The notes beneath the pieces are model-generated. The model was given only the letters and a program-made list of their open reading frames with translations, was not told where the DNA came from and did not search any database. Below are positions 1 through 7,624 of a stretch of 64,000 bases of DNA, one piece after another. Every line of letters begins with the position of its first letter. The first letter of the stretch is position 1. Source of the DNA: Roseateles sp. XES5. Lineage in GTDB: Bacteria; Pseudomonadota; Alphaproteobacteria; Rhizobiales; Rhizobiaceae. The stretch lies in contig NZ_CP084752.1 in the NCBI RefSeq assembly GCF_020535545.1, positions 310,001 through 374,000 of the forward strand. The letters run 5' to 3'. The translations under genes were made by a program, and so were the position numbers.

Positions 1-64
1 CGACGACGGCGCCGGTGACGAGCGCGGCAAACACGGCGAGCAGGACAAGGGTCAGCATGGTCAT
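1..64 (-). CDS. Small membrane protein, 3' end outside window
   Basis: Only the first 21 codons are visible, running off the left edge of the window. They encode a strongly hydrophobic N-terminus (MTMLTLVLLAVFAALVTGAV), which looks like a membrane anchor or signal segment. The ATG overlaps the stop codon of the preceding minus-strand gene as ATGA, so it is probably translationally coupled to it and is the fifth visible gene of the operon that begins at 1458. The function is unknown and the length cannot be judged. Confidence 0.55.
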   Translation of the reverse strand, partial: MTMLTLVLLAVFAALVTGAVV

Positions 65-207
65 GCCCCGCCCCTTTCCAGCGCCTTGCGCCGGGCAATC
101 TCGCGTTCGGCGGCCTCACGATTGCGGCCGGAGACCGCGCCGATCTCGGGATCGACGATGATCGTCGTGCCGTCCTCGGTGGTGATGATGGAGCGGGGCC
201 GGTTCAT
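61..207 (-). CDS. Small hypothetical protein (48 aa)
   Basis: A 48-residue soluble, charged protein starting MNRPRSIITTEDGTTIIVDP and ending in an Arg/Glu-rich helix. Its ATG overlaps the TGA of the upstream gene (ATGA), and its own stop overlaps the ATG of the next gene in the same way. This chain of four-base overlaps, rather than homology, is the main evidence that it is real. It is the fourth gene of the accessory operon behind the XRE regulator at 1237-1458. I do not recognise the family. Confidence 0.55.
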   Translation of the reverse strand: MNRPRSIITTEDGTTIIVDPEIGAVSGRNREAAEREIARRKALERGGA

Positions 208-527
208 GCGGACACCTCGTCGAGCAGGGGTGTTTCGCGCCCGGCATCGCCGAAAATCGAAAAGGCCGCGGCGATATCGCAATCCAGCTTGCCGAGGCGG
301 CGCGCGCGCTCGAGAGCGGTGGCAAGGTCGGCACGCCGGTGCTGCGCAGGGCCCCTTGCAAGGAAGGTCCGCCCATGGCGATGGCCGAAATCCAGCACCG
401 CGGCGCGGGTCGCGCCGACATTGGCGGCGATGTGCCGTCCGCTGAGACCAAGCTCGATGCCGCCGTCGATCTGGGCAAGTTTCTGCTGCGTCGAAGCGCA
501 GGCCCACCAGGACAGTTTCTGCGTCAT
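204..527 (-). CDS. Putative helix-turn-helix protein (107 aa)
   Basis: Starts MTQKLSWWACASTQQKL. Residues about 17-45 read like a helix-turn-helix of the GcrA/phage small-regulator kind, with a Gly-Leu-Ser-Gly-Arg-His turn followed by a recognition helix around NVGATRAAVLDF. This suggests DNA binding but is not decisive. The ATG at 527 overlaps the TGA of the preceding gene (ATGA), so this start is preferred over an in-frame ATG at 572 that would overlap further. It is the third gene of the five-gene operon. No close family is recognised. Confidence 0.6.
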   Translation of the reverse strand: MTQKLSWWACASTQQKLAQIDGGIELGLSGRHIAANVGATRAAVLDFGHRHGRTFLARGPAQHRRADLATALERARRLGKLDCDIAAAFSIFGDAGRETPLLDEVSA

Positions 528-1240
528 GCCGCGTCCTCCTCGTGTTTCATCGCGCGGCGGCGCGGCCGGCAAGACGCGGCCGTTCCACGGGCTGAGGGTT
601 GAAAATGAAGGCGGTCCGGCCGGTGCCGCGCCTTCGGGCGGATGGGGAGAGCGGGTTTGGCGGCGCCCTCCCCGTTTTGCGAGGTCGGGTCCCAGGGACC
701 TGCGCCGGGCATGCTGCCGGCCGTTACACCATCCAGCCCTCCTGTCTGCCGGACCGTCCGGCGCCTGACGTCCGCCACGCGCCGACGCGCGGAGGCGTTG
801 ACGGGCAGATCTCGCCCGGCAGGCGCGCCTCCCGCGCCGGAGCGCAGGGACCGGATCGCGGTGTAGCTCCGCCCCGCCGCCGGGCCGGCCGTCGGCCAGC
901 AGGTGGTGAGGCCTAAGCCACCGGAAGCAGCGCCGAAGCCATCCGGCCGGTGCAGCGCCGTTTCCGGCAAAAGGGGTGCGACGCAGTCTTCGGCCGCGCG
1001 CGTCGCCAGCGCGGAAGCCACGGCGGGAGAAAGGCCGTCCGAAGCGGGGATATCTTCAATGTCTCGTCGCCTGCGGGCAGAGGCTGCGCGCAAAAGAAGC
1101 GCCGCCGGGCCTGCAAGACAGGCGCCGTTTCGCGCCAAACGCCCGGCATCGGCCGAAGGCGCTGCCTCCGGCGTCACCGGAAGGCGGAAGGCCGCGCGGG
1201 CCTTGCCGTTGGCGATGATGGTGCGGGTCGCGCAGGTCAT
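524..1240 (-). CDS. Hypothetical protein, low complexity (238 aa)
   Basis: The ATG at 1240 overlaps the stop of the small XRE gene (ATGA), and the reading frame stays open for 238 codons to another ATGA overlap with the next gene. The product is rich in Ala, Arg, Gly and Pro, has no recognisable domain, and has scattered basic patches, especially in the last 40 residues. In such high-GC sequence an open frame alone is weak evidence, so the call rests on the two overlap junctions and the operon position. It could be fast-evolving accessory DNA or, less likely, a chance frame bridging real neighbours. Confidence 0.45.
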   Translation of the reverse strand: MTCATRTIIANGKARAAFRLPVTPEAAPSADAGRLARNGACLAGPAALLLRAASARRRRDIEDIPASDGLSPAVASALATRAAEDCVAPLLPETALHRPDGFGAASGGLGLTTCWPTAGPAAGRSYTAIRSLRSGAGGAPAGRDLPVNASARRRVADVRRRTVRQTGGLDGVTAGSMPGAGPWDPTSQNGEGAAKPALPIRPKARHRPDRLHFQPSARGTAASCRPRRRAMKHEEDAA

Positions 1241-1458
1241 GCCGCGCTCCCGGCAAGGCCGACAAGGCTTGCAAGGTCCGGACGAAGCTCCTCCGGCGGA
1301 ATGCCCGTCACCCGCGAAACGGTGTGCAGGCTTTCCGCCGGAATGCGCCGCCGGCCCGTCTCGTAACGCGACCACTGCACGCCGCTGACGCCGACGAGAC
1401 CGCCGGCCGCCTCAATGCTGATCTTGCGCCCCCGGCGCCATGTCCTGATCTTTTCCAT
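1237..1458 (-). CDS. XRE-family transcriptional regulator (73 aa)
   Basis: A compact Cro/C1-type helix-turn-helix protein. Residues about 13-50 (KISIEAAGGLVGVSGVQWSR followed by YETGRRRIP) hold the five-helix fold with the canonical recognition helix and the YE-G-R-P motif. It opens a minus-strand operon of at least five overlapping genes. The two 17-bp palindromic operators at 1467-1483 and 1501-1517 lie directly upstream, between it and the divergent XRE gene at 1552. It or the divergent regulator is therefore likely to control both promoters. It resembles phage or plasmid regulators in size. Confidence 0.8.
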   Translation of the reverse strand: MEKIRTWRRGRKISIEAAGGLVGVSGVQWSRYETGRRRIPAESLHTVSRVTGIPPEELRPDLASLVGLAGSAA

Positions 1459-1466
1459 GCGAAGAA

Positions 1467-1483
1467 ATTACCATATTGGCAAT
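1467..1483. promoter_or_regulatory. Operator copy 1 (17-bp palindrome)
   Basis: ATTACCATATTGGCAAT fits the near-palindrome ATTRCCAAWTTGGYAAT with one mismatch. It lies 8 bp upstream of the minus-strand XRE start at 1458 and is 34 bp centre to centre from copy 2. Likely binding site of one of the two flanking XRE proteins. Confidence 0.65.
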
Positions 1484-1500
1484 TCTCGTCAATGCAAAAT

Positions 1501-1517
1501 ATTACCAATTTGGCTAT
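1501..1517. promoter_or_regulatory. Operator copy 2 (17-bp palindrome)
   Basis: ATTACCAATTTGGCTAT, one mismatch from the consensus seen in the perfect copy at 2400-2416. It sits in the 93-bp divergent promoter region between the two XRE genes. The 34-bp spacing to copy 1 is about three helical turns and would allow cooperative binding on one face of the DNA. Confidence 0.65.
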
Positions 1518-1551
1518 TCGTCTGCGCCGCATGCGGAATTAGGTTTCCGCT

Positions 1552-1992
1552 ATGGTAAAAACTCGCCCCACCGACAAGCAGCCAGACGGCGTCTTCATCA
1601 TCGAACGCATGGAAAAGGCGCGGCTGAACAACAAGCTGATCGCCGAGAAGATGGAGACGAGCGACGTCAACGTCTCCCGCCTCCTGACGGGCAAGCGCGG
1701 GCTCGACCTCGACTGGCTGCGCGCCTTCGCCGCGGCGCTGAACGTGCATGTCTCGGAGCTTTTCCTGCCACCGGAACGGGATTTGAGCCGGGTTGCCGAC
1801 GATGACGAGATCCTGGCGCTGCTGCGCCGCATCGGCGGACTGGACGAGCGCGGGGTCGAGCTGGCCTTCACGGTGATTTCCAACCATCTTTCGGTCAGTC
1901 GATCGCCCAGACCATCATCATCTTCCGCTGATGATCGACCCGATACGTCCACGCCCCGCCGTGGATCCGCGTCATCTCGTCCACGATCCTGA
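1552..1992 (+). CDS. XRE-family transcriptional regulator (146 aa)
   Basis: Residues about 14-70 form a helix-turn-helix of the XRE type: NNKLIAEKMETSDVNVSRLL followed by TGKRGLDLDWLRAFAAALNV, then a short linker ending in the ELFLPP motif commonly seen at the end of such domains. The C-terminal half (LALLRRIGGLDERGVELAF) resembles the oligomerisation region of small C1-like repressors. The last 30 residues are Ser/Arg/Pro-rich and overlap the convergent gene at 1895-2110, so the true end of function may be earlier. It is divergent from the small XRE gene and shares the paired operators with it. Confidence 0.78.
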   Translation: MVKTRPTDKQPDGVFIIERMEKARLNNKLIAEKMETSDVNVSRLLTGKRGLDLDWLRAFAAALNVHVSELFLPPERDLSRVADDDEILALLRRIGGLDERGVELAFTVISNHLSVSRSPRPSSSSADDRPDTSTPRRGSASSRPRS

Positions 1993-2110
1993 CCGCGGCC
2001 CGGTCGATGGCGACCGCCGGCTCCAGTTTCTCCCCTTCCGCCATATCGCGAAGCCTTGCGACCGTGTCAGCGTTACGGACCGCAGGCCGCGTCGCGTACC
2101 TAATCGCCAT
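1895..2110 (-). CDS. Hypothetical protein (71 aa)
   Basis: Starts MAIRYATRPAVRNADTV and carries a helical middle (ARLRDMAEGEKLEPAVAIDR) and a C-terminus ending KMMMVWAID. The ATG at 2110 is preceded by a clear AAAGGGAG ribosome-binding site, which favours it over an upstream in-frame ATG. The gene converges on and overlaps the 3' end of the XRE gene at 1552-1992. I do not recognise the family. Similar short genes of this style occur in rhizobial phage-like regions, which is an impression only. Confidence 0.6.
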   Translation of the reverse strand: MAIRYATRPAVRNADTVARLRDMAEGEKLEPAVAIDRAAVRIVDEMTRIHGGAWTYRVDHQRKMMMVWAID

Positions 2111-2365
2111 GTTCGCTCTCCCTTTCTGCCGAACCCGCACCTAGGATGCCCCGAAAAGGCGAACTAAACAAGAACGAAATAGGATTATTTTCACACACGC
2201 AGGACGTGGCGCGTTGCCGCATGCTCGCCCAGCAGGCGTCCTGCCGCCCGCGCATCCGCGCCGCCGCGGCATCGCCCGGACGCCCGGCCCGGCACCGCGC
2301 GGCCGGCTCATCCCCGGCCGTTTGCGCGGGGTGATTCTGCGCGCACCGGCCAATTCGCCAATTTC

Positions 2366-2382
2366 ATTACCATTCAGGCAAT
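2366..2382. promoter_or_regulatory. Operator copy 3 (degenerate)
   Basis: ATTACCATTCAGGCAAT keeps both outer half-site edges (ATTACCA and GGCAAT) but has lost the TTGG core. Its centre is 34 bp from that of copy 4, exactly the spacing of copies 1 and 2. It lies upstream of the gene at 2465. Confidence 0.55.
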
Positions 2383-2399
2383 TATTGGATTGACGCATA

Positions 2400-2416
2400 A
2401 TTACCAATTTGGCAAT
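2400..2416. promoter_or_regulatory. Operator copy 4 (best match)
   Basis: ATTACCAATTTGGCAAT. Its reverse complement differs only at the centre base and one symmetric R/Y pair, so it is an almost perfect 17-bp palindrome. It lies about 50 bp upstream of the start at 2465, in a 354-bp stretch (2111-2464) that otherwise holds no gene I can support. It probably controls the small plus-strand genes at 2465-3223. Confidence 0.65.
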
Positions 2417-2464
2417 CTTTGTTGCGCACCCACCCATCATGGTGGCAGGACGAGGAGCAGGGAC

Positions 2465-2773
2465 ATGGCCGAGGCCGATCGTTTCGAGATCGATTACACC
2501 TTCGAGGAAATCAGGCTCATCGGCGACGGCCTGATGGCCTGGGGAACCGCCGTGCTGATCGAGGACAATGACGACGACTTCTATGTCGATCGCATCCTCA
2601 TCGACGGCAAGCGGCTCGACCGCGCCGGCACCGGCGCCATGGGCTTTCCGAGCACCGTCAACAAGGCGCTTTTCGAGGCCATCGCCCGGCAGATCGAAAC
2701 CAGCCGGGACGCGCAGGAGACCTTCGCCGAAGCCATCTCCGCCCACCGCGCCGATAGCGCCGTCGCGGCCTGA
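2465..2773 (+). CDS. Hypothetical acidic protein (102 aa)
   Basis: Starts MAEADRFEIDYTFEEIRLIG after a GGAGCAGGGAC ribosome-binding site. The upstream in-frame ATG at 2390 is rejected because it would place the operator copy at 2400 inside the coding region. The N-terminal two thirds are acidic and look like a small alpha/beta domain (EDNDDDFYVDRILIDGKRLD). The C-terminus is helical. It is the first gene of a plus-strand set with 2805-3014 and 3011-3223, behind a pair of XRE-type operators, so it is probably under the same repressor as the genes at 1237-1992. Family not recognised. Confidence 0.65.
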   Translation: MAEADRFEIDYTFEEIRLIGDGLMAWGTAVLIEDNDDDFYVDRILIDGKRLDRAGTGAMGFPSTVNKALFEAIARQIETSRDAQETFAEAISAHRADSAVAA

Positions 2774-2804
2774 GCGTCTCGCCCCTATCGAAGGAAAGCA
2801 CCCG

Positions 2805-3014
2805 ATGTGGACCTGCAACGACTATGTCCGAAACGCCCGGGTCGCCGATGCCGACGCGGCCCTGTGGGACAGCATGGCCGAAGACGCCATGCGCCGCGCC
2901 GAATTCTACCGCGAGAAGGCCGCGCAGCGCCGCCGCGATGGGCAGGACTACCGCGAACAGGCGGAGCGCAGGCACGCCGAAAGCGCGGCCGCGCAGGAAG
3001 GAAGCGCGGCATGA
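2805..3014 (+). CDS. Hypothetical helical protein (69 aa)
   Basis: MWTCNDYVRNARVADADAAL start with an AAGGAAAG ribosome-binding site. The rest is one long charged helix rich in Arg, Glu, Ala and Gln (residues about 20-69), plausibly a coiled coil or nucleic-acid-associated helix. The stop overlaps the ATG of the following gene as ATGA. It is part of the small accessory operon starting at 2465. No function can be assigned. Confidence 0.6.
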   Translation: MWTCNDYVRNARVADADAALWDSMAEDAMRRAEFYREKAAQRRRDGQDYREQAERRHAESAAAQEGSAA

Positions 3015-3223
3015 CCGCGCCTTTCCTTGACGTGCTCTACCGATTTCAGGGCTTCGCCTGCGGCCTCGCGCAGGATGGGCAGGCCCTTCATCGTCACGAC
3101 ACCGAAGCTCCGCCGGAAGCCGCGGCAAACACGCCCCCATCCGGGAAGGCTTGCGCCCTCGCCCGCACGCCACGCCCCGGCGCGACGGCCGACGACGCGC
3201 GCGCCCCGTCGCGCGGGCGATGA
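3011..3223 (+). CDS. Hypothetical protein (70 aa)
   Basis: Begins MTAPFLDVLYRFQGFACGLA at an ATGA overlap with the preceding gene. The first 25 residues look structured, while the remainder is Pro/Ala/Arg-rich and probably disordered. The overlap junction and the operon position are the main support. It ends 13 bp before the convergent FkbM gene. Function unknown. Confidence 0.45.
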   Translation: MTAPFLDVLYRFQGFACGLAQDGQALHRHDTEAPPEAAANTPPSGKACALARTPRPGATADDARAPSRGR

Positions 3224-3236
3224 CGACAGCCGTCCC

Positions 3237-4037
3237 TCAGCGGGGAACGATGCGGATTTCGCTCGGGAATTTTCCGGTGAGGGCAGCCATGGGCAGAAGG
3301 CCCCAGGCGGGAATGGCGCTTTCGATGGAGATGGTCTTTCCCGCCGGCAAGACGGCCAGCACCGCCCGGTGCTGCCGCACGAATTCGCGCCGAACCTTCA
3401 GGAAACGCAGGGGCCAGGACAGAGAGGCAAATTTCCGGCGCAGCGATTTGCGCAGGAAGCGCGGATGCAGCGAGATATGGAAGGTCGCGCCCGCCCGCGC
3501 CAGAATGCTGGCCACAGCCGGCAGCAGCGAATATTCGCCGCCCTCGATATCGATCTTGATGAAAAGCGGATCGCCGGGCGAAGAGAACTCCCGCAGCACG
3601 TCCTCGAGGCGGCGGGAGGCCACCGTCCAGCTCGTATCCGCATCGGCCAGCAGGGCGCTCGACATGGAGTCACCGCCGCTCGAGCTGCTGCCCAGCACCA
3701 GCGGCGCACCGTCGACGGTGATCGCCGCATTGATGATCGTCAGCCGGTCGGCCCAGGCGGCCCCGCTGTTTTCCCGCGTGTTGGCCTTGAGTTCCTCGAA
3801 GGCGACCGGATCGGGCTCGAAGGCCACGCATTTTGCACCGAGCTGCGCCGCATAGAGCGCCGTCGCGCCGATCCAGGCTCCGACATCCAGAACCACGGTC
3901 GTGGGGCGGATGTTGTCCCGGAAGAAATCGAAGGTCTCGTTTTCCCACTGCCCGGCTTTCACGCCGTTCCAGAACGCCTTGTTCTTGCCGGTGAGGACCT
4001 GGAAGGAGAGGCCGTTCACCACGATCTTGTCTTGCAT
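3237..4037 (-). CDS. FkbM-family SAM-dependent methyltransferase (266 aa)
   Basis: A class I methyltransferase of the FkbM type, a family that O-methylates sugars and other small substrates. The SAM-binding motif I is VVLDVGAWIGATALYAAQLG, followed by CVAFEPDPVAFEEL (acidic loop binding the ribose) and FIKIDIEGGEY, the hallmark FkbM motif. The C-terminal third (HISLHPRFL) is also typical. Start chosen at MQDKIVVNGL. An upstream in-frame ATG at 4184 would add 49 residues with no visible domain. It stands alone without glycosyltransferase or polysaccharide genes nearby, so its substrate is unknown. The 297 bp upstream, to 4334, hold nothing recognisable. Confidence 0.85.
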   Translation of the reverse strand: MQDKIVVNGLSFQVLTGKNKAFWNGVKAGQWENETFDFFRDNIRPTTVVLDVGAWIGATALYAAQLGAKCVAFEPDPVAFEELKANTRENSGAAWADRLTIINAAITVDGAPLVLGSSSSGGDSMSSALLADADTSWTVASRRLEDVLREFSSPGDPLFIKIDIEGGEYSLLPAVASILARAGATFHISLHPRFLRKSLRRKFASLSWPLRFLKVRREFVRQHRAVLAVLPAGKTISIESAIPAWGLLPMAALTGKFPSEIRIVPR

Positions 4038-4334
4038 GGCAGCTTGTTTCCGCGACACGTTTTCCGAGAGAACCAAGCCGAAATGCGCATATTTCAGGCG
4101 CACGTTCAAGGTGAATGATCGTTTCGCGAACTCTATCCCGGATGTTGTCCGAAAGGCCGCGTCGGAAAGCATCGCCGGCCGCAAGGCGTCACTTGCGGAC
4201 CTTTTGGTTTCGATCGCGCGAAAGTCGCCGCCCGAACCCGTTGCAGCATCGGAACCTGCCCCCGCTACGACGCAATCGGCGCGGAACAGGCGAAGGCAAT
4301 CATCCGGCTTTGGTCCGAAGCCGTGATCGGGGCG

Positions 4335-4700
4335 TTACTTGTAGTCAGGAACTGGAATCGGCGCTTCACCATTCCATGATACGAGCAACCGCATATAGAT
4401 GTCGTATGTGAGTTCTCCGGAAGCCATACCCCTGACGATGCGGCCGCAAACCTCCGCCAAAGCCTTAGCTGCGGACATGTCATTGAGGCGCTCGATCTCG
4501 GACCTTTCATCGTCATTCATACCCTCCAAGAGGGAGGTGGTGCAGGTCTCGATGAAGCGAAGTCGAGCCATGGGATATTTCCGCATGATTTCGGCCGTGC
4601 GCTCGAAGTTCTCTCGCCTCTCCGGCGCATCGCTTGCCCAAATCGAAAACGGCACGAGGAGAGGAATGCCCAGCGACATCAACAAATAAATTCGCCTCAT
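4335..4700 (-). CDS. Small exported hypothetical protein (121 aa)
   Basis: An N-terminal signal peptide (MRRIYLLMSLGIPLLVPFSI, cleavage probably after WAS) is followed by about 100 mostly helical residues with two cysteines (CTTS and VCGR) that could form a disulphide in the periplasm. The GC content is lower than that of core genes nearby. It is divergent from the LysE-type exporter at 4907. I do not recognise the family. The size and the Cys pair recall small periplasmic lysozyme-inhibitor-like or Rap-like proteins, but no motif confirms this. Confidence 0.7.
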   Translation of the reverse strand: MRRIYLLMSLGIPLLVPFSIWASDAPERRENFERTAEIMRKYPMARLRFIETCTTSLLEGMNDDERSEIERLNDMSAAKALAEVCGRIVRGMASGELTYDIYMRLLVSWNGEAPIPVPDYK

Positions 4701-4906
4701 ACATCCCCGCTGGTTGTGCTTGCCTCACGCTTCCCCATCAAATGGATATTTGCAGGGGACTTCGCAAGCTGGAATGTTTCCTCTTGGCGCCCCCCGTAAA
4801 CCGACCCATTCTCCGACATCGGAAAATCTGGAAATCAAGTCTCGCGCCCATCGGGATTTCTGCGATACGTTGCTGTCAGTCCTCTGATCGCAAAGGAAAC
4901 CGGCGA

Positions 4907-5539
4907 ATGCCAACCCTTGATATTCTGCTTGCATTCGTCGTGACGACCGCGGTTTTTGCCTTCATTCCGGGGCCGGCCATGCTGTACGCAGCGGCGCGGA
5001 CAATGGCGGGCGGGCGGGAAGCCGGATTGATGGCCGTCCTCGGCATCCACATTGGCGCCTATGTTCACATCGTCGCTGCCGCAGCAGGATTGTCCGTCCT
5101 TTTTCACGCCGTCCCCGTGGCTTACACATTGGTCAAATTGGCAGGGGCCGGTTATCTGATCTGGCTCGGCATTTCCCTGTTCCGAGCGCGGGATGTCAGC
5201 GCGGACGATGTGATATCCGGCACGAGGAAGTCACCACGCAAAGCGTTTCTGGAAAGCATCACGGTGGAGGTTCTGAACCCGAAGACCGCGATCTTCTTCA
5301 TGGCCTTCCTCCCTCAGTTCGTCGATAGCACCGCAAGCCTTCCCGTCTGGATCCAGTTTGCCATTCTCGGAACGATGGTGAACGCCATATTCACCTTTGC
5401 CGATGTCGTGAGCGTCCTGCTGGCAGGGCTGATCATGGCGAGGCTGAAGCAATCCAGCAGGGCGCAAAAGCTGGTTCAGCGGGCTGGCGGCACGATCCTC
5501 ATCGGGCTTGGCGCCCATCTCGCCCTGCAACGAAACTGA
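4907..5539 (+). CDS. LysE/RhtB-family amino-acid exporter (210 aa)
   Basis: An inner-membrane exporter of amino acids or their analogues. The family signature near the N-terminus is present (VVTTAVFAFIPGPAMLYAAA, then ARTMAGGREAGLMAVLGIHI), with about six hydrophobic helices, the usual hydrophilic loop after helix 3 (SADDVISGTRKSPRKAF) and the EVLNPKTAIFFMAFLPQF motif starting the second half. The length of 210 residues is normal. The start is set by an AAAGGAAA ribosome-binding site 8 bp upstream. The substrate cannot be told from sequence, and there is no regulator gene of the LysG type beside it. Confidence 0.9.
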   Translation: MPTLDILLAFVVTTAVFAFIPGPAMLYAAARTMAGGREAGLMAVLGIHIGAYVHIVAAAAGLSVLFHAVPVAYTLVKLAGAGYLIWLGISLFRARDVSADDVISGTRKSPRKAFLESITVEVLNPKTAIFFMAFLPQFVDSTASLPVWIQFAILGTMVNAIFTFADVVSVLLAGLIMARLKQSSRAQKLVQRAGGTILIGLGAHLALQRN

Positions 5540-5765
5540 TCCGTCGCACCGTTCCAGATGATGGCGGTCGCTGCTTAGAATCGTGAGCCTGGGAAGCGCC
5601 GGCTCCCTGATCGCCCCACTTCCCTCACGTCGTCACCCGGAATGGCGGTTGTTGCTCGTCGGCTTGAAGCCGCCATCGCACGGCCAACCCGAACGTGACG
5701 CCAACAGCCGTCCCTCGTTCCGAACGGAAAACCATCAGTTCGCGCATCGTTGTGGCTTCGCAACT

Positions 5766-5867
5766 AGAGCATGTCAGGTTCAGATTGAACCAGGCATGCT
5801 CTAAACCCTTTTGTTTTCGTTTGTCTTTTCGGGAAACCGGTTCCCACTTTTCCCTGACAAACTCTAA
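5766..5867. repeat. Interspersed rhizobial repeat, copy A
   Basis: About 100 bp nearly identical to 27078-27179. It begins with a dyad around GGTTCAGATTGAACC and carries the T-rich stretch TTTTGTTTTCGTTTGTCTTT and a segment ending CCTGACAAACTCTAA. The last residues and stop codon of the gene at 5864-7573 fall in the end of this repeat. The rest of the gap 5540-5863 holds nothing else I can name. Confidence 0.8.
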
Positions 5868-7573
5868 TGCTTGACGGCGCAGATCGGTATCTGGACGCCT
5901 GGAACCAATGCTACCTTGCTAATGGAGGCCTTGTCGCACTCGGCGTAGTTTTTCTTGGATAGGTCAAGTGCATATGAGCAGGCGCCAAGCAAAGTCTGAA
6001 CGTTAAACGGCGTCACGGACTGCATCATATTGCGAAGGTCTGTCGAACACCTGGCCGCAAGGTCCGGCGGACCATCGCTGCCGATTCCGATAACGACTTT
6101 TGCAATGAATATGTCAAAAATTGCCGAGAACTCCGTCAAAATTCTGTAGCGTTTGTCGTCATTGGTAACCGCCTCCGACGCCAGCGAACTCATGGCATTT
6201 TCTGCTGCAACTTTCCGCAGGGCGAAATTTGCCAATGCATCGTCGAACTGACGTTGCGTTGACTCGAGTTTTTTCCGCAACTCGCCGGCTGTCGTGCCGC
6301 CAGATTTCAACGCTTCCGTGAGTCGGTTGTATTCGGCACTGGCCTTGGCGCCATTGTCACCTATCTTCTTGGCGAACGCCTCCAGCGAGTTCCTCATCGC
6401 CTTGTCTCCCCAGAGTTCGCTCGCTCTGTCGGAGAAACTTCCCTCTAAACTTCTAAGCAATGCGCCAGTGCTGCCAATTGCATCGCCCACCCCGACAAAA
6501 GAGCCAGCAATCCCCGCAACTGCGGTCGCTATATTCACGGCCTTCATTATGCCGCCAAATTTACTGTCCTTTTCCGCCTCCGCGATTTGAGCGTTGAGTT
6601 GAGAAATCTTGTCTTCATAGTATTTCGTCTGTGTAAACTGGTTTATTTCATTAAGGTTTTCGTTCGCGATGACCAGTTGCTCACGAATTTTCTGAAGTTC
6701 GCTTTCTACGTCTGCAGAATTCAGTGTTGCATTGAAAACCGCGACAGCCTGAGAGAGAAAATCTGAACCGGAATCGAAATAACTTGTCGCATCAAAGCTT
6801 CCATCCCGTATTTTGCATGCGGACAGATCGTGGGCGCGGAAAATATTTTTGAACCGTTCGTTCGATGTCAGGAAACTACGGGTGAAGCGATAATCGGCAT
6901 CGCACAAATAGGACCGGAAGCTTCTAAGGTCGACACTAGCCGGATCCGCCACTCCGCCACCAATGGAAGTCAGCGTGTCGACGCCAGTTGCCACCGACGA
7001 TCGCAAGGCAACGTCGGCGGTTAGCGCAGCAACAAAAGTCAACATGTCGGGTTGAATATAGTTTGTGATGGGGCGATCAGGCTGCGAGGGATCGTAGAGG
7101 AAAATTCTCTTCGAATCCCTCAGGTCGTGAAGCGGCTTGTGAGCAATCTCACGCTCCGCAACGTACTTGACCATATCGGAATACTTCGACTCATACCCTT
7201 CTTCATTGGAAGAAAATAAAGAAAACGAATAGATGTTCTGGTATTCATCAGGCGCTATCTGATCAATAGCTTTATCCAGTATGTCATATACAGCTGCAGT
7301 ATCTTCCTTTAGCGTGTCGGCGCATTCCTCCCCATAGGCGTATTCATGTGAATTCGGATCTGCGTCCAGCCACGGCTCGCATGTCGACCAAACCAAGCCG
7401 ATGGTTTTTTCGACATAGGATTGCAGATCGCGTCGTATTACGGCCGTGAGATCGCCTTCAGAAAAGTAATAGCGTGTACGGCGGGACGCAGGCATGTCCT
7501 CTGAGCTCAAAGGCGCTGCAAATGCCAAGGTTCCGCCGTATGTCAGGAAGGGCCCGCGTGTAAATATCGACAA
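5864..7573 (-). CDS. Large predicted exported coiled-coil protein (569 aa)
   Basis: Not recognised as a known family. Residues 1-27 look like a weak signal peptide if the TTG at 7573 is used. An ATG at 7495 with AGAGGAC before it is an alternative start that would remove it. The N-terminal 280 residues are mixed alpha/beta with several Cys. A coiled coil (about 285-345) is followed by a Gly/Ala-rich hydrophobic stretch (about 350-385, AVNIATAVAGIAGSFVGVGD) and further long helices (about 390-470), and there are more Cys near the C-terminus. A helical bundle with an embedded hydrophobic hairpin resembles alpha-pore-forming proteins, but this is an analogy only. Codon use is more AT-rich than in core neighbours. 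It lies 51 bp after the small secreted protein at 7625, probably in one transcript. Confidence 0.75.
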   Translation of the reverse strand: MSIFTRGPFLTYGGTLAFAAPLSSEDMPASRRTRYYFSEGDLTAVIRRDLQSYVEKTIGLVWSTCEPWLDADPNSHEYAYGEECADTLKEDTAAVYDILDKAIDQIAPDEYQNIYSFSLFSSNEEGYESKYSDMVKYVAEREIAHKPLHDLRDSKRIFLYDPSQPDRPITNYIQPDMLTFVAALTADVALRSSVATGVDTLTSIGGGVADPASVDLRSFRSYLCDADYRFTRSFLTSNERFKNIFRAHDLSACKIRDGSFDATSYFDSGSDFLSQAVAVFNATLNSADVESELQKIREQLVIANENLNEINQFTQTKYYEDKISQLNAQIAEAEKDSKFGGIMKAVNIATAVAGIAGSFVGVGDAIGSTGALLRSLEGSFSDRASELWGDKAMRNSLEAFAKKIGDNGAKASAEYNRLTEALKSGGTTAGELRKKLESTQRQFDDALANFALRKVAAENAMSSLASEAVTNDDKRYRILTEFSAIFDIFIAKVVIGIGSDGPPDLAARCSTDLRNMMQSVTPFNVQTLLGACSYALDLSKKNYAECDKASISKVALVPGVQIPICAVKH

Positions 7574-7624
7574 ATCCGCAGGACGATCACCTATAAATAG
7601 GCACGTAATATCTTTTGGACTGTA

